64,000 nt of DNA from Neolewinella marina (GTDB lineage: Bacteria > Bacteroidota > Bacteroidia > Chitinophagales > Saprospiraceae). Made by a program: the position numbers and the translations under genes. The stretch spans positions 434,001-498,000 of the forward strand of contig NZ_PDLO01000003.1 of NCBI RefSeq assembly GCF_002631205.1, in the 5' to 3' direction. Position 1 is the first letter of the stretch; the number at the start of each line of letters is the position of its first letter. Under the pieces are notes generated by a model, which saw nothing but the letters and a program-made list of their open reading frames with translations, did not search any database and was not told the DNA's origin. Shown one piece after another: positions 53,504 through 61,947 of this stretch.

Positions 53504-55093
53504 ATGGTCCCCCGTCCCGTCTTCCCCTTACTCCTCCTCTTCATCTGGCTTACCACCGCCTTGCCGGGGCAATCCACCGGGTCGCCGATCCGCGACCGGC
53601 CCAATATCGTACTCATCTACGCCGATGACCTGGGCCGTGGTCTGCTGGGCACCTACGGGCAGCGCATCATCACCACCCCCAACATAGACCGCTTGGCCAG
53701 CGGGGGCATGCGCTTTGAGCGGGCCTACGGCGGAACCTACTGCGCCCCGGCCCGGATGAGCCTGCTGACCGGGCGACACGACGTAGCCAACCTACCCTGG
53801 CAACGCATCACCCGGGGCGGCATCTACACCCGATTGGACAACCCCCTGGACCAGGAAGAAATTGAGGCCCGCATCGCCGCTACCGTCGCGCCCGCCCCGG
53901 CGGATGAGGTATTCCTCGCCGAGGTGGCCCGCCGCGCCGGCTACACCACCGCTCAGTTCGGGAAACTGGAATGGGGCTTCGCCACCACCGCCGACCGGCT
54001 GCGGCGCCACGGCTGGGACCACCATTTCGGGTACTACGACCATGTACGCTGTCATGGTTTTTACCCCCCTTTTCTCTTCGAGAACGGAGAGAAGGTGGTC
54101 ATTCCCGGCAATACCCACGCTGACTGCGCGAAAACCAAGGAGGAGATTTCCGATGAAGCCTACCGGGATCGGTGGGACATGACCGGCAAGGCCGTCTACT
54201 CCGAGGACATCATCATGGATCGGCTGCTGGGGTTCTTGGATCATCACCATCCCGGGGACACCGGGCGTCCCTTCTTCCTCTATTTTCCTACCCAGCTGCC
54301 CCACGGACCCGTGATGATCCCCGCCGTGCACCCGGATTTCGAAGATCATCCCGAACTCACCCAGATCGAGAAAGAATACGCGAGTATGGTGAAGATGCTC
54401 GACGACGACGTGGGCCGGATCCTCCGCAAGCTGGAGGAGATGGGGGAGCTGGAGAACACCATCATCGTTTTCACCTCCGATAACGGACACGAAATCTACT
54501 ACGCCCAGCCCGGGCGGACCGCCAAGGGCAACCGGACCGACCTGGCCGGCAACCGTTTCGACAACCTCACCACCCGCTATACCACGGCAGGGGTTGGGGA
54601 TGTCTTCGACGGCAACGACGGGATGGCGGGCCACAAACGCTCAAACTGGGAGGGCGGTACCCGGGTGCCCCTGTTCTGGTATGCCCCGGGCCGCATTGCG
54701 CCGGGATCCGTCAGCCACCAGATGGTGAGCAATTACGACTTTCTGAATACCCTGGCGGAGATCGTGGGGCAGCCCACCCGGCCGGAAAAGGACGGCAGGT
54801 CCTACGCCGCCACCCTGTTCGGTGGCTCGGCCCACCCACGGCCCTACACCTTCACCTCCGCACCAATGGGGCCTGCCGTAGTTACCCAGGACGGGTGGAA
54901 ACTGCGGTACGTGACGGCCCATGACCGCTTCCAGCTGTACTACCTCCCCGACGATTACGCGGAAGAAAGAGACCTGTCGGCGGCCCATCCGGATCGCGTG
55001 GACAGTCTGGCGACTGAACTGTTGGCGGCCTGTGGTGGAGACCTAGGTAATGGGCGTGGGCCGCAAGAACTCCCCGGACCGGATCAGCGGTAG
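53504..55093 (+). CDS. exported type I sulfatase
   Basis: The start at ATG 53504 gives 529 residues with a signal peptide (PVFPLLLLFIWLTTALPG). The sulfatase active-site motif C80-APAR (C-x-P-x-R, with Cys80 expected to be converted to formylglycine) and the flanking SLLTGR are intact. Metal-binding DD at 41-42, and DNGHE near the middle, agree with the family. A formylglycine-generating enzyme must exist elsewhere. Such enzymes desulfate polysaccharides such as algal carrageenan or fucoidan, or small sulfate esters; the substrate is not known. It ends 10 bases inside the convergent four-helix-bundle gene. Confidence 0.9.
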   Translation: MVPRPVFPLLLLFIWLTTALPGQSTGSPIRDRPNIVLIYADDLGRGLLGTYGQRIITTPNIDRLASGGMRFERAYGGTYCAPARMSLLTGRHDVANLPWQRITRGGIYTRLDNPLDQEEIEARIAATVAPAPADEVFLAEVARRAGYTTAQFGKLEWGFATTADRLRRHGWDHHFGYYDHVRCHGFYPPFLFENGEKVVIPGNTHADCAKTKEEISDEAYRDRWDMTGKAVYSEDIIMDRLLGFLDHHHPGDTGRPFFLYFPTQLPHGPVMIPAVHPDFEDHPELTQIEKEYASMVKMLDDDVGRILRKLEEMGELENTIIVFTSDNGHEIYYAQPGRTAKGNRTDLAGNRFDNLTTRYTTAGVGDVFDGNDGMAGHKRSNWEGGTRVPLFWYAPGRIAPGSVSHQMVSNYDFLNTLAEIVGQPTRPEKDGRSYAATLFGGSAHPRPYTFTSAPMGPAVVTQDGWKLRYVTAHDRFQLYYLPDDYAEERDLSAAHPDRVDSLATELLAACGGDLGNGRGPQELPGPDQR

Positions 55094-55698
55094 GTGTCCG
55101 TATCCCTTTGTTCTCCAGTGGGGTACAGGATGATGAACTGGACGATGATGGCCAGCACTACCAGGCCCACGATCTCGACCTGGGTAAAGAAGTGGACCAG
55201 CCCCAGGGCCTTGCGGCCGAGCGTAAGCTGCCTTTCCCCTTCGGTGAGCTGAATGTCGGATAGCTCCCGCAGAATGGTCCGGACGGCAGCGGCCTCCGCC
55301 TGCAACACTTCACTGCCCACCTCCCCGTTGACCAGGGCTTCCTCCCGTTCCTGAAGGTCCCCCAGCCCCCGGCGGAGGCGGTCGAACACCAGGCTTTCCC
55401 GCTCGGTAAGTTTGGTAGCCGCGAAGCGGTCCACGGCCTCCTCGATCTCTTCGTGGGTAGCGGCGGTGGCGCGGCTCAGCCGATCCCCTTCCCGGGTCGC
55501 ATAGGCGGTTTCCAGTTGCCACAGCTGTTCGGACAGGTCATAAATGATGCTGTGGGCCACCAAACGGTCGGCGTAGATGGTTTCCACCGTATCCGCCATG
55601 GCACTGAAGTGGTGGCGGTCAACGAGGTTGGTGGTCAATACAAGCAGGAAAACCAGGACGACGCCCAGTATCCATTTGATCTTATTGAAAAGGGTCAT
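55084..55698 (-). CDS. membrane protein with four-helix-bundle sensor domain, no output domain
   Basis: The 204 residues have an N-terminal helix (about 8-27, ILGVVLVFLLVLTTNLV), a long, charged, helical extracytoplasmic stretch (about 30-165), and a second helix (about 170-193, EIVGLVVLAIIVQFIILY). This is the layout of the 4HB_MCP sensor found at the N-terminus of chemoreceptors and histidine kinases, but it stops after TM2 with a 10-residue tail. Stand-alone forms of this kind are common in Bacteroidota; the function is unknown. It is convergent with the sulfatase, overlapping by 10 bases. Confidence 0.6.
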   Translation of the reverse strand: MTLFNKIKWILGVVLVFLLVLTTNLVDRHHFSAMADTVETIYADRLVAHSIIYDLSEQLWQLETAYATREGDRLSRATAATHEEIEEAVDRFAATKLTERESLVFDRLRRGLGDLQEREEALVNGEVGSEVLQAEAAAVRTILRELSDIQLTEGERQLTLGRKALGLVHFFTQVEIVGLVVLAIIVQFIILYPTGEQRDTDTYR

Positions 55699-56033
55699 GC
55701 GGGAAAACTAGATGATATACAGTGCGGATAAAAGTAAAGCTATCAAAATCCTGGAATTGCAGGTGCCGCAGGTGCCGAGAAACCCGTCATGCCTGATGCA
55801 CCCAGGCCGGAGGTAGGGGAGGGGAGACGGCTCGGTGAACGGGCGGTTGATGGATGGCATGGCACCTGCGTCCGCGCCCCTTAGGATTGACCGCTACGTG
55901 GCCCGGCGGGGATGCCCTATGTAGCCTACTTCGGCAGACACAGAAAGTGAGTGGCGCTATATAACTGAAAACCCATATCTTATGAGGGATCACTAGCGGA
56001 TCACCCTTCATACACCAACCATTCAACTGCACT
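55699..56033. other. 335-base gap between divergent genes, no gene recognised
   Basis: The gap separates the four-helix-bundle gene (minus) from the mechanosensitive channel (plus). A tandem GCAGGTGCC-GCAGGTGCC lies near 55758-55775. The minus strand at about 55730-55745 reads TAGCTTTA and TACTTTTA, both one base from TAnnTTTG, and one may be the promoter of the minus-strand gene. Nothing else was recognised. Confidence 0.35.
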
Positions 56034-57311
56034 ATGGATTTCTCAGACCGCCTGGAGCTCTGGCTTGACCGGCTCGGCAACGCCGTACCCGACATCATTG
56101 CCGCCCTTATCATCCTGATCATCGGCTACTTCGTGGCCAAATTGCTGCAAGGACTCACCGAGCGATTACTCCGCAAGACCGACCTGGACAACCGGGTGGC
56201 GCGCGGGACCGGCTCGGCCGCCGTATCCACCGAGCGGGCCCTGGGCAAGCTGGTGTTCTACATCATCATGGTCCTGGTGCTGCTGGCGGCCCTGGACGTG
56301 CTGGGCATCAATTCCGTACTGCGCCCCCTGAACGATATGGTGGCGGACTTCCTGGCCTTCATCCCCAATATTGTGGGAGCGGTACTCATCGGCTTCATTG
56401 GTTACGTCATCGCCAAGGTAGTCAGCGGGCTTGTGGCCATGGCGGCTGGTTTCCTGGAGCGGCTGGGCCGTAAGGCCGGGCTCAGCAGCGACATCAATCT
56501 CACGGGAATCGTCCAGACCCTGGTCTTCATTCTCATCTTCATTCCCTTCCTCATCGCGGCACTGGACGCCCTGCGGCTGGACAGCATCACGGAGCCGGCT
56601 AACGATATGCTGCGGTCGTTCCTGGAAGCCATTCCCCGGATCTTCGCCGCCGCCATCATCATCGCCCTGTTCTACATCGGGGGTAAGTTCGTCACCGGTT
56701 TACTGCAGACCCTGCTCGAGAGTATGGGTGCCAACCAGTTGGCCGACCGGCTGGAACTACACCAGATGATCGGCAGCAACCGGCTGTCGGCCCTCCTGGC
56801 CAACGTGGCCTTCTTCTTCATCATGTTCCTGGGGATCATCACGGCCGTGGAGCAACTGGAATTCGACCGCCTCAGCTACATTCTCAGCGAGGTATTCGAG
56901 GTAACCGGGCAGATCGCCTTCGGACTCGTCATCCTGGTACTGGGCAACTACCTGGCCAACCTGGCCTACCGGACGATGAGCAGCGGGCGTACGGACACCT
57001 TCCTGGCCGGACTGGCGCGCATCGTGATCCTCGGTCTTTTCCTGGCCATCGCCCTGCGCACCATGGGCATCGCGGACGACATCGTCAACCTCGCCTTCGG
57101 CCTGACCCTGGGCGCCGTCGCCGTGGCCGTAGCCCTCAGCTTCGGACTGGGCGGCCGGGAAGCCGCCGGCAAGGAGATGCAGCGATTCTTCGAGAAATTT
57201 CACCAGGATAAAGCCATCGACCGCTCCGGCGACCCCGGCAAACCCGATCCCGGCCGGACGCCGAAGCCACCTACGGAGACCCCGCCGCCGCCGCCGCCTT
57301 CGCGGGTGTAG
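56034..57311 (+). CDS. mechanosensitive ion channel-like protein (CmpX type)
   Basis: The 425 residues have many hydrophobic helices in a repeated pattern (two or three copies of a roughly 90-residue unit with D-L/R-N-D-M loops, e.g. RPLNDMVADFLAFIPNIVGA and EPANDMLRSFLEAIPRIFAA). The final helix is followed by LAFGLTLGAVAVAVALSFGLGGREAAGKEM, the conserved block of the small-conductance channel-like family. It ends with a Pro-rich, disordered tail (PPTETPPPPPPSRV). It may gate ions under membrane tension. The gene stands alone. Confidence 0.8.
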   Translation: MDFSDRLELWLDRLGNAVPDIIAALIILIIGYFVAKLLQGLTERLLRKTDLDNRVARGTGSAAVSTERALGKLVFYIIMVLVLLAALDVLGINSVLRPLNDMVADFLAFIPNIVGAVLIGFIGYVIAKVVSGLVAMAAGFLERLGRKAGLSSDINLTGIVQTLVFILIFIPFLIAALDALRLDSITEPANDMLRSFLEAIPRIFAAAIIIALFYIGGKFVTGLLQTLLESMGANQLADRLELHQMIGSNRLSALLANVAFFFIMFLGIITAVEQLEFDRLSYILSEVFEVTGQIAFGLVILVLGNYLANLAYRTMSSGRTDTFLAGLARIVILGLFLAIALRTMGIADDIVNLAFGLTLGAVAVAVALSFGLGGREAAGKEMQRFFEKFHQDKAIDRSGDPGKPDPGRTPKPPTETPPPPPPSRV

Positions 57312-57344
57312 GCATATACACTGGATTAGCTTGTCCTCCGAAAT

Positions 57345-58331
57345 TCAGAGCAGCCCTTCCTCCACCCGGGCCTTCCACCGGGGGAAGCCATCCACGAAGC
57401 TGGAGCCAATGTGTTCGTGGCGTACCGTCCAGAAAAGGTAGGGGAAGGTGTTCGAGCGGCGGTAGTTGCTCCGTCCCAGTGCATTGAGGTGCTGCACTTC
57501 CTGGGTGACCCGCTGCAGGTGGTCGGCCAGGGTACCGCTATCGCGTGGCAGGCTCCAGACGTAGGTGGCGTGGCTGTCCAGCAGCTCCAGCAGGTAGTGA
57601 TGCAATTCATTTCCCCGCACGAAGAACAGAAACCCGAAGCGGGGCGTCAGCGCAAAGCGGAGGGGCTGGCCGCGCTCGTGGTGTTCGGCCAGGTAGGCCA
57701 GTTGGGGGGCATTGCGGACGTCGAGCGTCCCGAGGATTTCCTTCAGCAGTTCTTCCCCTCCGTCGGTTACCGGGCGGAGCGCCCGTACGGGGTCGTCGGC
57801 TGCGTAGTTCGCCATCAGGTCTTCGCGGGTGAACAGACGCTGGTCCACCGGTTCGGTCCGGATAAGGTCCCGGAGCGTCCGCGCCCGCAGTACGGCAATC
57901 GTCTTATCGTCGATGCGGTCGATCTGTGGGGACCGGGCCCGCCGGATCACGGGCTCATCCGCCTCGTTAAACCAGAGGTCGGCCTTAACCTCCACGGTGG
58001 ACCGCCGCAGGTGACGGGCGAAGTAGGTACGGATGGGGTGGAACTCCTTGCGCAGCCAGGGATTGGCGATCCGGTAAGGAACCGTACCGAACCAGTCGGT
58101 ATAGCTGCCGCTGGCGTGGCCGTCTTCCAGCCGCAACTCCGTCATCGGGATCCGGAAGGTCAGGGGATAGCTGCGCCCACTGCGAGATTCCGCGGGGGCA
58201 GGGGGCGGCGTGCATTCCTCGGCGGCAGTGGGAAGGTCAGGAGCGGCCAGGGGCAGTGCAACCGCGCGGTAGAAGGTCAGTTGGGCGCAGAAGGCCTCGC
58301 GGTCCAGGGGGGCGAAGGTGACGCTGCGCAC
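57345..58331 (-). CDS. protein of unknown function
   Basis: Two starts are possible: a GTG at 58331 and a TTG at 58361; the longer version overlaps the AraC-type remnant, so I favour the GTG, which gives 328 residues. The protein is soluble-looking, rich in Arg, Leu and aromatic residues, with no signal peptide or membrane helix. Recognisable features are limited to a Pro-rich segment near 40-50, FRIPMTELRLEDG near 60-72 and a basic stretch in the middle. I do not recognise the family. It lies head-to-head with the AraC remnant and converges with the channel gene 34 bases away. Confidence 0.6.
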   Translation of the reverse strand: MRSVTFAPLDREAFCAQLTFYRAVALPLAAPDLPTAAEECTPPPAPAESRSGRSYPLTFRIPMTELRLEDGHASGSYTDWFGTVPYRIANPWLRKEFHPIRTYFARHLRRSTVEVKADLWFNEADEPVIRRARSPQIDRIDDKTIAVLRARTLRDLIRTEPVDQRLFTREDLMANYAADDPVRALRPVTDGGEELLKEILGTLDVRNAPQLAYLAEHHERGQPLRFALTPRFGFLFFVRGNELHHYLLELLDSHATYVWSLPRDSGTLADHLQRVTQEVQHLNALGRSNYRRSNTFPYLFWTVRHEHIGSSFVDGFPRWKARVEEGLL

Positions 58332-58333
58332 CC

Positions 58334-58630
58334 TACTGCTCGACTTTTTCAGCTCCGACAAACCGCTGCGCCACGGTAAAATTCTGCGCCGAGCAAGTTA
58401 ACCTTTTGCCAAATTACCTGAGCGACCTCTTAATGAAAGAGACGGGTATGAACACCCAGGAACACATGTACTATCATCTGATCGAGCGGGCGAATAATGC
58501 TCTGCTGGCGTCCGACGAGCCGGTCAGTGCCATCGCCTACGATCTGGGCTTCGGGCACCCGCAGTCGTTCGGCACCCTGTTCAAGAAAAAGGTGGGGATG
58601 CCGCCGAGCCGGTTTCGGCAATTGAACTGA
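58334..58630 (+). pseudogene. remnant of an AraC-family regulator, 5'-truncated and frameshifted
   Basis: In one frame (from about 58334) the DNA encodes LLLDFFSSDKPLRHG, and in another (from 58377) TVKFCAEQVNLLPNYLSDLL followed by the rest of an AraC DNA-binding domain: KETGMNTQEH, then SAIAYDLGFGHPQSFGTLFKKK and a terminal SRFRQLN, ending at TGA 58628-58630. Intact AraC proteins of this subgroup read through this junction as ...KPLRHGLPTVKF.... The frames would join if 11 bases were restored, and the junction CACGG fits deletion between short direct repeats. The N-terminal ligand domain is absent. The gene lies about 230 bases upstream of susC, so it probably once regulated that locus. Confidence 0.75.
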
Positions 58631-58857
58631 GGGGCCGTGACTAAGATTTACTCGTGGGGTTAAATTCACCGGCTTGTGCCCCCGGAAAATAGTCATTTGA
58701 GCGAGCCATAAACTGCTGCCTTTTACGCTTACACACGCCTTTTGTACCGAGGGACACGGGGAGGAAAAGGGGCATTCACATCTTTGATACCAGAAGTTTC
58801 GGGTGCCGGATCGATTAGGTTCAGTTCCCCATTACACCACTATCTAGTACCAGTGAG

Positions 58858-61800
58858 ATGAATCATCAGTCGATCGGAATTATTGAAGTTCTTAAGTGCC
58901 CCCGCCTCCTCCTTACTGCGCTGATACTCGTGGCAGGGGGAGCACTTTCCGCCCAGGAATTAGAGGTATCCGGTATCGTCACATCCTCGGAGTCCGGGGA
59001 GCCGCTCATCGGCGTAACCGTTCAGATCGCTGACACCGGCCAGGGCACGATCACGGGGCTGGATGGCGACTTCGAGCTTCTGGCCGAGATGGGAGACACC
59101 CTGAAACTGACCTACACGGGAATGCAGAGCCGGGAAGTAGTGGTTGACGGGCCGAGTCTCACTGTGCGGATGGACGAGCAGGTGCAAAACCTGGAACAGG
59201 TAGTGGTGATCGGTTACGGGGCAGTGAAGAAGAAGGAAGTGACCGGCGCGGTTTCCCAGGTGAGCGGAGCCGAGCTGGAAGAGTTCGTGACCCCCGATAT
59301 AGGTACGGCGATCCAGGGTCGCGTGGCGGGCGTAAACGTTACGGCAGCCTCTGGCGCTCCCGGTGCCGCGGCCAACATTCAAATCCGGGGCATCACTTCC
59401 CTAGACGGCAGCAACGCTCCACTTTACGTGGTGGACGGCATTCCGCAGGACGGCGATCCCCGCCTCAGCCCTAATGAAATCGAGACGATCGACATCCTCA
59501 AGGACGCAGCCTCGGCGGCCATTTACGGAACGCGGGGATCCGCCGGGGTGATCCTGATCACCACCAAGACCGGCCAGTCGGGCAGAATGCAGATCAACCT
59601 CGATCAGAGCTACGGCATCAACACTATCAATGACGGCGTTGCGCTCATGAATACGCAGGAGCAACTTTACTTCGAGCAGACGGTCTTCGAAAACGTCGCC
59701 GGATCCTTCGAACCCCTGATCACCCAGCGACCCGAATGGCTGCAAAATGACAATGATCTTCGGGAGTTCGTGCAGGTGGACAACGCCGCTACCCAAAACT
59801 ATTCCCTAGATATATCAGGCGGAAACAATGAACTGTCCTACAGCCTGGTAGGGGGCTACTACGACCAGGAGGGTACCCTAATCAATTCCTCTTTCAAACG
59901 TTATAACGGACGTGCCTCCACGCGGTACCGGAAGAACAAACTCAGCGTTTCCGGTAGTCTGGCCTTCTCCACGGAGAATACGGATGAAACGGACGGCAAC
60001 CTCCTCCTCAACGGGATTCGCTACCAACCCTACCAACCGTTCTTTACCTCGGGACAGGACATTCTGGAAGTCGACGGGGGTGCCGCCGAGTTTGCCCTCG
60101 TGCGACTGGCTACCTCCCTGCGCCGCCGGTCCGTACAGGATCGGGACCGGGCAAACGCCAGCCTCAATTTGCGGTACGACCTCACCAATGACCTTTCCTT
60201 CGTGAGCAACCTAGGTGGGTCGATCACCAATACCCGCGCCAAGAACTTCAGCCCCAGCTTTACAACCTTCGATGTCGGCACCGGAGAATTTGAAAATGAC
60301 CCCACCCGTAGTCTGGTGGAAAACATCAGCGGAAGAGCCAATACCTATCTGTTCGACGCCGGGCTGAACTACACGAAACGATTCGGCGATCACCGCCTGA
60401 CGGCTCTTGCCTCTTTTTCCGTAGACGAACGAAACTTCGAATCGTTCGAAGCCGGTCGTCAGGGCGTGTCGAACAACAACATCTCGGTAATCAATATCGG
60501 CACCATTAACCCCTTTGCCCATTCAGGCTTTGGGTACACCATCAAGACGGTAGGCACGATAGGGCGTGTGCAATATGATTACCAAGGCCGCTACCTGTTC
60601 AGCGCCAGCGTGCGCCGGGATGGATCGTCTAAGTTTGCCGAGGTCAACCGGTACGGCGTTTTTCCCTCCTTTTCCGCGGCCTGGAATGTAGCCGACGAGA
60701 AGTTTTGGGCAGGCATTGCAGAAAAGATCGATAACTTCAAGATACGGGCGAGCTACGGCCAGACCGGCAACGAAAGCTTCCCGGCCTACCGGTTCTCCAC
60801 TGTGGTGGAGCAGGAGGCGGACTACGTCTTCGGAAATAACATCTTCTTCGGCAGTGCACAACGCAACTACGCCAATAGCCTGGTACAGTGGGAAACTTCG
60901 ATCCAGCGCAACCTGGGGGTCGACATCGGCTTCGGACAGGGCAAGGTCCTCATCACCGCCGATTACTACGTAACGGATAAGGAGGACATGCTTTTCCCCG
61001 TGCAGTTGCCCTCTTCCGCCGGCGTTCTCTCGGGGGGAAATGCGCAGTTAACCCTCAATGTGGGCGACATGACCAATACGGGCATCGAGGTGACGAGCCG
61101 CTACCGGACCAGACTTGGTGCCGTAAAAATGGACTTGGGCCTCACCTTCACCCGCAACATCAACGAGATCACCCGCATCAATGGGGAAACCGAGCTGATC
61201 TACAACGACAACGGGGTCGCGGTTCCGGGCGAGAACAATTCCCAGGTTACGACACTTGCCGTCGGTCGTGAGGTCGGATCCTACTTCCTGTTCCGCACGA
61301 ACGGGGTAGTCAACGACCAAGAAGAACTCGCCGCCTACCGGGAGATCGAGCCGACAGCGAACCTCGGTGACCTGATCTATGTCGACGTCAACGGAGACGG
61401 AGCGATCACCCAACAGGACCGTGAGTACCGGGGCAGCGCTCTCCCCGAGTTCGAGGCGGGCTTCAATACTAACTTCTCGTTCAAAGGTATCGATCTGTCG
61501 ACCCAGTGGTACGCCGCCGTCGGCCACGAAATCATCAACGGCAGTGCGGCATTTGCCTACAGCAACGGCCGCCACCGTGACCTCGTATACCAGTGGTCGG
61601 CCGCCAATCCGGAGTCGGATATCCCCCTGCGGCGGGACCGGGGCAACTCCCACCCAAACTATGCGGGCAACACCGACCTGTGGCTGGAGGACGGAACGTT
61701 TTTGCGCCTGCGCACGGTCACCCTGGGCTACCAACTCCCCCCCACGGTACTGGCAAGGGTGGGGATCGAACGATGCCGCGTCTACCTCTCCGCCCAGAAT

Positions 61801-61932
61801 CCTCTGACGATTACGGACTACACCGGCGCCGACCCGGAAGTTGGGGGAAACAACGTAGCCATTAGGGGACTCGACCGGGGAAACTACCCCGTCGGCGCGC
61901 AGTACCTCTTCGGCACGCAAATCAGCTTTTAA
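58858..61932 (+). CDS. SusC/RagA-family TonB-dependent outer-membrane transporter
   Basis: The 1024 residues start with a signal peptide (PRLLLTALILVAGGALSA). A carboxypeptidase-regulatory-like domain follows (about 37-110, VSGIVTSSESGEPLIGVTV), then the linker EQVVVIGYGAVKKKEVTGAV, the plug with NIQIRGITSLDGSNAPLYVVDG (about 125-235), and a large beta-barrel ending GAQYLFGTQISF. SusC proteins import oligosaccharides, peptides or other large nutrients across the outer membrane, powered by TonB, with the SusD partner as lid. No substrate can be read from sequence. The 227 bases upstream show no clear promoter. Confidence 0.95.
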   Translation: MNHQSIGIIEVLKCPRLLLTALILVAGGALSAQELEVSGIVTSSESGEPLIGVTVQIADTGQGTITGLDGDFELLAEMGDTLKLTYTGMQSREVVVDGPSLTVRMDEQVQNLEQVVVIGYGAVKKKEVTGAVSQVSGAELEEFVTPDIGTAIQGRVAGVNVTAASGAPGAAANIQIRGITSLDGSNAPLYVVDGIPQDGDPRLSPNEIETIDILKDAASAAIYGTRGSAGVILITTKTGQSGRMQINLDQSYGINTINDGVALMNTQEQLYFEQTVFENVAGSFEPLITQRPEWLQNDNDLREFVQVDNAATQNYSLDISGGNNELSYSLVGGYYDQEGTLINSSFKRYNGRASTRYRKNKLSVSGSLAFSTENTDETDGNLLLNGIRYQPYQPFFTSGQDILEVDGGAAEFALVRLATSLRRRSVQDRDRANASLNLRYDLTNDLSFVSNLGGSITNTRAKNFSPSFTTFDVGTGEFENDPTRSLVENISGRANTYLFDAGLNYTKRFGDHRLTALASFSVDERNFESFEAGRQGVSNNNISVINIGTINPFAHSGFGYTIKTVGTIGRVQYDYQGRYLFSASVRRDGSSKFAEVNRYGVFPSFSAAWNVADEKFWAGIAEKIDNFKIRASYGQTGNESFPAYRFSTVVEQEADYVFGNNIFFGSAQRNYANSLVQWETSIQRNLGVDIGFGQGKVLITADYYVTDKEDMLFPVQLPSSAGVLSGGNAQLTLNVGDMTNTGIEVTSRYRTRLGAVKMDLGLTFTRNINEITRINGETELIYNDNGVAVPGENNSQVTTLAVGREVGSYFLFRTNGVVNDQEELAAYREIEPTANLGDLIYVDVNGDGAITQQDREYRGSALPEFEAGFNTNFSFKGIDLSTQWYAAVGHEIINGSAAFAYSNGRHRDLVYQWSAANPESDIPLRRDRGNSHPNYAGNTDLWLEDGTFLRLRTVTLGYQLPPTVLARVGIERCRVYLSAQNPLTITDYTGADPEVGGNNVAIRGLDRGNYPVGAQYLFGTQISF

Positions 61933-61947
61933 CCAACGATAAATACG

